A DNA stretch of 14,305 nt, from assembly GCA_039029935.1 (NCBI GenBank), contig JBCCFC010000193.1:1-14305 (forward strand). Reading direction: 5' to 3'. Below are positions 12,901 to 14,305 of the stretch, piece after piece (the stretch's first letter is position 1; every line of letters begins with the position of its first letter). The position numbers and the translations under genes were made by a program. The notes beneath the pieces are model-generated. The model made no database searches. It saw only the letters and a list, made by a program, of their open reading frames with translations, and had not been told where the DNA came from. The DNA is from G039029935 sp039029935. Its GTDB lineage: Bacteria > Chloroflexota > Anaerolineae > Caldilineales > Caldilineaceae.

Positions 12901-14305
12901 ACATCGCCGCTGCTTACTTTGGCGTTAAAGGTAATGCCCGTGCCGCCGCTATCGGCCAGTGTAATACCAGTGGTCAAGGTCATGTTGTCGTTAAACGTCA
13001 GTGTGCTGCCCGAAGCCATCATGTCAGCACCAATGCTTGTTGTTCCATCGGCGTTGGTTGTCAGTGAGGCCAATGGAGCCGTGCCACCCACTTCTCTGCT
13101 AAAGGTCGTCGATCCCGAACCTGTTGTGTTGACGATCAAGGTACGCGGCGCACCAGCGTTTGGATCGATCATGACCACCAAGTCTTGGAGAAGGAAACCA
13201 TCGATGTCATTTATCCTACCAGTTGCGGTGAACGCTATGTCTGTGTTACCAGTGAAGGTGTCGGTGGTGTTAGAAAATGCGCGCACCCCTGTAGACGAGG
13301 TTGAGTTGTTCGTAGACGCACTCCCCCCTTGCACCAGACTAAACACTTCATTTCCGGTGTTTGGTATATTATAGGATCGTAGCTGGACGTCTTGACTGAA
13401 CTGGAAAGTTGCACTCGATGCCGAACCCGAGGCACCCCACCCAAGGCCATCGCTTGCTCTTGCTGTGGTATTGTTGCCAGCAAAATTACTAACGGTCAAC
13501 GTCAATCCGGTTGTGGGATCCGTCTTCGTAACGGTCGCCAGTCCATCGTCGGCGGCACTAAATGAGAAAGTGACCATTGAACCGGGCATCGTGGTGCCGT
13601 CGCTGTCGACCGTCCCGCTGACGGTGACATTGCCACCGTCAAGCGTCACATCAGCACCCAGCACGACAGAGTCGGCAGCGATAGTGAGATCACTGGCACT
13701 AGTGTTGATATCGACATTGATGTTTGCTACATCTGTCCCCAATCCGTCGTTGATGCTAAAGCCATTTGTAAAGCTGGTCTGCACACTGGTGACGGTTATC
13801 ATGTCATTGCCGTCAAGCGTGTCGAAGACAATGCCTGTCACGCCTGTGTCGGGGATAGCGACGATGGCCGTTCCATCGCCCGTTGCGCCAGCAATTGCTG
13901 TTCCTATCAACAACCCACCCATGTCGGTAATCGTGTATGTGTTGCCGCTATAGCTGATCTCTAAGGCATCAGCACTGTTGCCGCCATCAACATCGGCAAT
14001 CGTCAGCACACCGCTTACCAAGGTGACTTCGGTGGTGTTCGTGGACTGCGGGAGAGCGGACTTCGGGAGAGCCTTAAATGAATCGTTTTTAAGTTCGCCG
14101 TTGCCCATCAAAAGTATATTATAGTCTCTCAATCCTGCTTCTGTACCCCGCACGTTGTCAAAGTCGACGGTGGCCGTACTGACAGACATAGTACGCAAGC
14201 TAAGAAGAAAAAACAGCAAAGTTGCCAGAATAAAAAGTTGCCTTATGATTTGTTTTACATTTGGCAGATGTATTAACCTTTGATGATTATTGTGTAGTAT
14301 TGGCT
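9978..14305 (-). CDS. Giant secreted surface/adhesin-like protein with Calx-beta repeats (start not in window)
   Basis: The frame runs from the right edge to TAG at 9978-9980, giving 1441 codons before the stop. A TTG at 14219 is the first usual start codon, but it cuts into a signal peptide. The 28 codons upstream (14220-14303) are open, and together with the residues after them give a basic stretch (VKQIIRQ), a hydrophobic core and an AxA-like end (VSTA), so the true start probably lies beyond the edge. Mature order: beta-strand repeat region (about 12550-14150) ending in the GTFKGLAEGD and GGDGNDVTLT signature of autotransporter-type beta repeats; two closely related Calx-beta domains (11898-12545); a third, diverged one (about 11565-11890); a Thr/Pro linker (11236-11561); an unrecognised domain (about 10700-11230); an acidic segment with VPDT repeats; a DUF11-like domain (about 10050-10520); and a short tail, WFSFLPFIGR. 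It is probably a calcium-binding adhesion or matrix protein on the cell surface. No catalytic domain was seen. Confidence 0.85.
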   Translation of the reverse strand, partial: PILHNNHQRLIHLPNVKQIIRQLFILATLLFFLLSLRTMSVSTATVDFDNVRGTEAGLRDYNILLMGNGELKNDSFKALPKSALPQSTNTTEVTLVSGVLTIADVDGGNSADALEISYSGNTYTITDMGGLLIGTAIAGATGDGTAIVAIPDTGVTGIVFDTLDGNDMITVTSVQTSFTNGFSINDGLGTDVANINVDINTSASDLTIAADSVVLGADVTLDGGNVTVSGTVDSDGTTMPGSMVTFSFSAADDGLATVTKTDPTTGLTLTVSNFAGNNTTARASDGLGWGASGSASSATFQFSQDVQLRSYNIPNTGNEVFSLVQGGSASTNNSTSSTGVRAFSNTTDTFTGNTDIAFTATGRINDIDGFLLQDLVVMIDPNAGAPRTLIVNTTGSGSTTFSREVGGTAPLASLTTNADGTTSIGADMMASGSTLTFNDNMTLTTGITLADSGGTGITFNAKVSSGDVTHSLVLSTTGAATSQFAVSSTLDLKIDGTAGAGVVGGHAQVAVTGTVTLAGNFTTTGTHVPSGDDSFVIIDNDMADAVIGTFKGLAEGDTINFNGGVLRISYSGGDGNDVTLTNVPADPSITLTASPLTLSENGGTSTLTAVGDVASTGNVTVALRFGGTASGIDYTSPSQIVITAGHSSAFINVTGVNDHFADVDKTIVVDINNVDGGTESGTQQQTLTIINDDVPSITLSASPLTLAESGATSTLTVTSNITSTENITIVIGYGGTASNSDYVAETSQLVIPAGQLSASTTVTTTQDAIVDLNETIVAGINSVVGGVENGAQTATLTIVDDDIATARVTLSVSDVSANETTGVLNFTVRLNKASNAPVQVNYVTQNATAIAGENYTAQSSTVIVPYGATSTNIAIPINNFAIAQGTRMFKLVLSNPIYATIVDSEAIGTIIDNNFPTRTPTNTPTPTGTPTVTNTPTATSTPTPTSTSTATSTPTPTETPTPTETPVPTATPLPTATSTPVPTDTPTSTPVPTEIPLPTETPVPTATPVLTATPVPVAPVEVPAVGLRFLVEAAGNTTLQQGMTVQTYMQLAVDEAAIEGVRRGNFKLRIRFVRVKFISGQTEIFLFRWTEREKRSGFLGASGVNAASLMQDDVACSEESAVCTLELSTLTDEELAYAIANGIPVQAQIDDDVEIGEQVTLETALLDANFEPVEMSNDEPEDSGLNMIIGVPLGEQDDVDILAMPETVPDTVPDTVPDTVQNTVIDDAIEGANENGDDSFDVVSAFDEGMDPEVIIDDAGNVPNIDLTIVSNGPNSEPGGTMAFTVNYGNNGDSELEQTVVIIVIPESTTFVREGSGLIPSSGQRVAMPRQSIDTEWQLVDGIGACPDGAPAGTVCAMRLGNLSTGDAGQVIFNTQVNNDVESGTAIALNGRLDAANIADAQVLRLTDETTVNVQVPTALDVADEPSQPKRWFSFLPFIGR
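10645..10692 (-). repeat. 12-bp tandem repeat encoding VPDT units
   Basis: On the plus strand ACTGTGTCTGGT occurs three times perfectly (10645-10680), followed by a fourth, diverged copy, ACGGTCTCTGGC. The minus strand encodes repeated V-P-D-T in the acidic part of the surface protein. Each unit is four codons, so gain or loss of units keeps the frame. Confidence 0.9.
11236..11561 (-). repeat. Low-complexity Thr/Pro-rich linker repeat
   Basis: About 108 codons encode mainly alternating Thr and Pro with Ser, Ala, Val and Glu. The DNA is built from short degenerate units such as GTCGGCACAGGTGT and GTCGGCGTAGGTGT on the plus strand. It links the Calx-beta domains to the C-terminal part of the surface protein, probably as an extended spacer. 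Such linkers are common in secreted proteins of Chloroflexota and Gram-positive bacteria. Confidence 0.85.
11898..12545 (-). repeat. Tandem duplication of a Calx-beta domain, period 324 bp
   Basis: Two adjacent units (about 12222-12545 and 11898-12221) both begin PSITL-x-ASPLTL, contain the block GGTAS-x2-DY, and end in an LTI-x-(N/D)DD block. The DNA is also alike: GTGAGTGGTGATGC at 12514 corresponds to GTGAGAGGTGATGC at 12190, exactly 324 bases (108 codons) apart. Calx-beta domains are calcium-binding beta sandwiches common in adhesins. Confidence 0.8.
14043..14072 (-). repeat. 15-bp tandem duplication in the surface-protein gene
   Basis: GGACTGCGGGAGAGC (14043-14057) is followed at once by GGACTTCGGGAGAGC (14058-14072), differing at one base. 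The encoded segment is a tandem of SALP(K/Q), near the N-terminus of the mature protein. Confidence 0.8.

Noticed and set aside
12625..13374. Long plus-strand open frame (249 codons) opposite the surface-protein gene
   Set aside because: Its Val/Ser/Pro-rich product mirrors the Thr/Ala/Gly-rich repeats of the opposite strand; it has no recognisable domain, and the minus-strand protein is clearly real.

Overview
The window looks like a chromosomal stretch from a free-living bacterium, most likely a Chloroflexota-type organism (moderate-to-low confidence). The hints are secreted proteins with long Thr/Pro-rich linkers, a large cell-surface protein ending in a short hydrophobic Leu-Pro-Phe tail, Shine-Dalgarno starts, near-consensus sigma70-type promoters, roughly balanced base composition in most genes, and intergenic arrays of very short direct repeats. 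No tRNA, rRNA, transposase, CRISPR array or phage gene was seen.

Layout from left to right. (1) Positions 1-255, minus strand: the N-terminal part of an SMI1/KNR4 (SUKH) family protein, cut by the window edge and AT-rich. (2) Positions 256-606: an AT-rich intergenic stretch with an imperfect inverted repeat enclosing two small hairpins, directly before the next gene. (3) Positions 607-4673, plus strand: an extended-SDR sugar-nucleotide epimerase/dehydratase whose stop codon overlaps the start (TGATG) of a large secreted S41-family peptidase with PDZ, PPC-like and SH3b parts. (4) Positions 4680-6420, plus strand: a consensus promoter drives a phytanoyl-CoA dioxygenase-like Fe(II)/2-oxoglutarate oxygenase, followed one base later by a ChbG/YdjC-like carbohydrate deacetylase. 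(5) Positions 6425-6589: fifteen exact-register 8-bp tandem units and a hairpin. (6) Positions 6606-7367, plus: a nucleotidyltransferase-fold protein. It is tail to tail, 4 bp apart, with (7) 7372-8001, minus: a small protein with a PD-(D/E)XK nuclease-like core and its own promoter. (8) Positions 8099-9901, plus: a complete ABC half-exporter. (9) Positions 9921-9970: an inverted repeat between convergent genes. (10) Positions 9978-14305, minus: a giant secreted surface or adhesin-like protein with beta-strand repeats, three Calx-beta domains, a Thr/Pro linker and a DUF11-like domain. Its reading frame stays open to the right edge.

How the genes fit together: the epimerase, deacetylase and ABC exporter would suit cell-surface carbohydrate or envelope work, and two large secreted proteins (peptidase and adhesin) sit in the same window. 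No single pathway joins all the genes. The nucleotidyltransferase and nuclease-like genes are accessory in character. I found no clear, complete undescribed system. The best leads are the structured leader at 487-589, the 8-bp array, the non-canonical catalytic site of the S41 peptidase, the SUKH fragment, and the modular repeat architecture and C-terminal tail of the surface protein.
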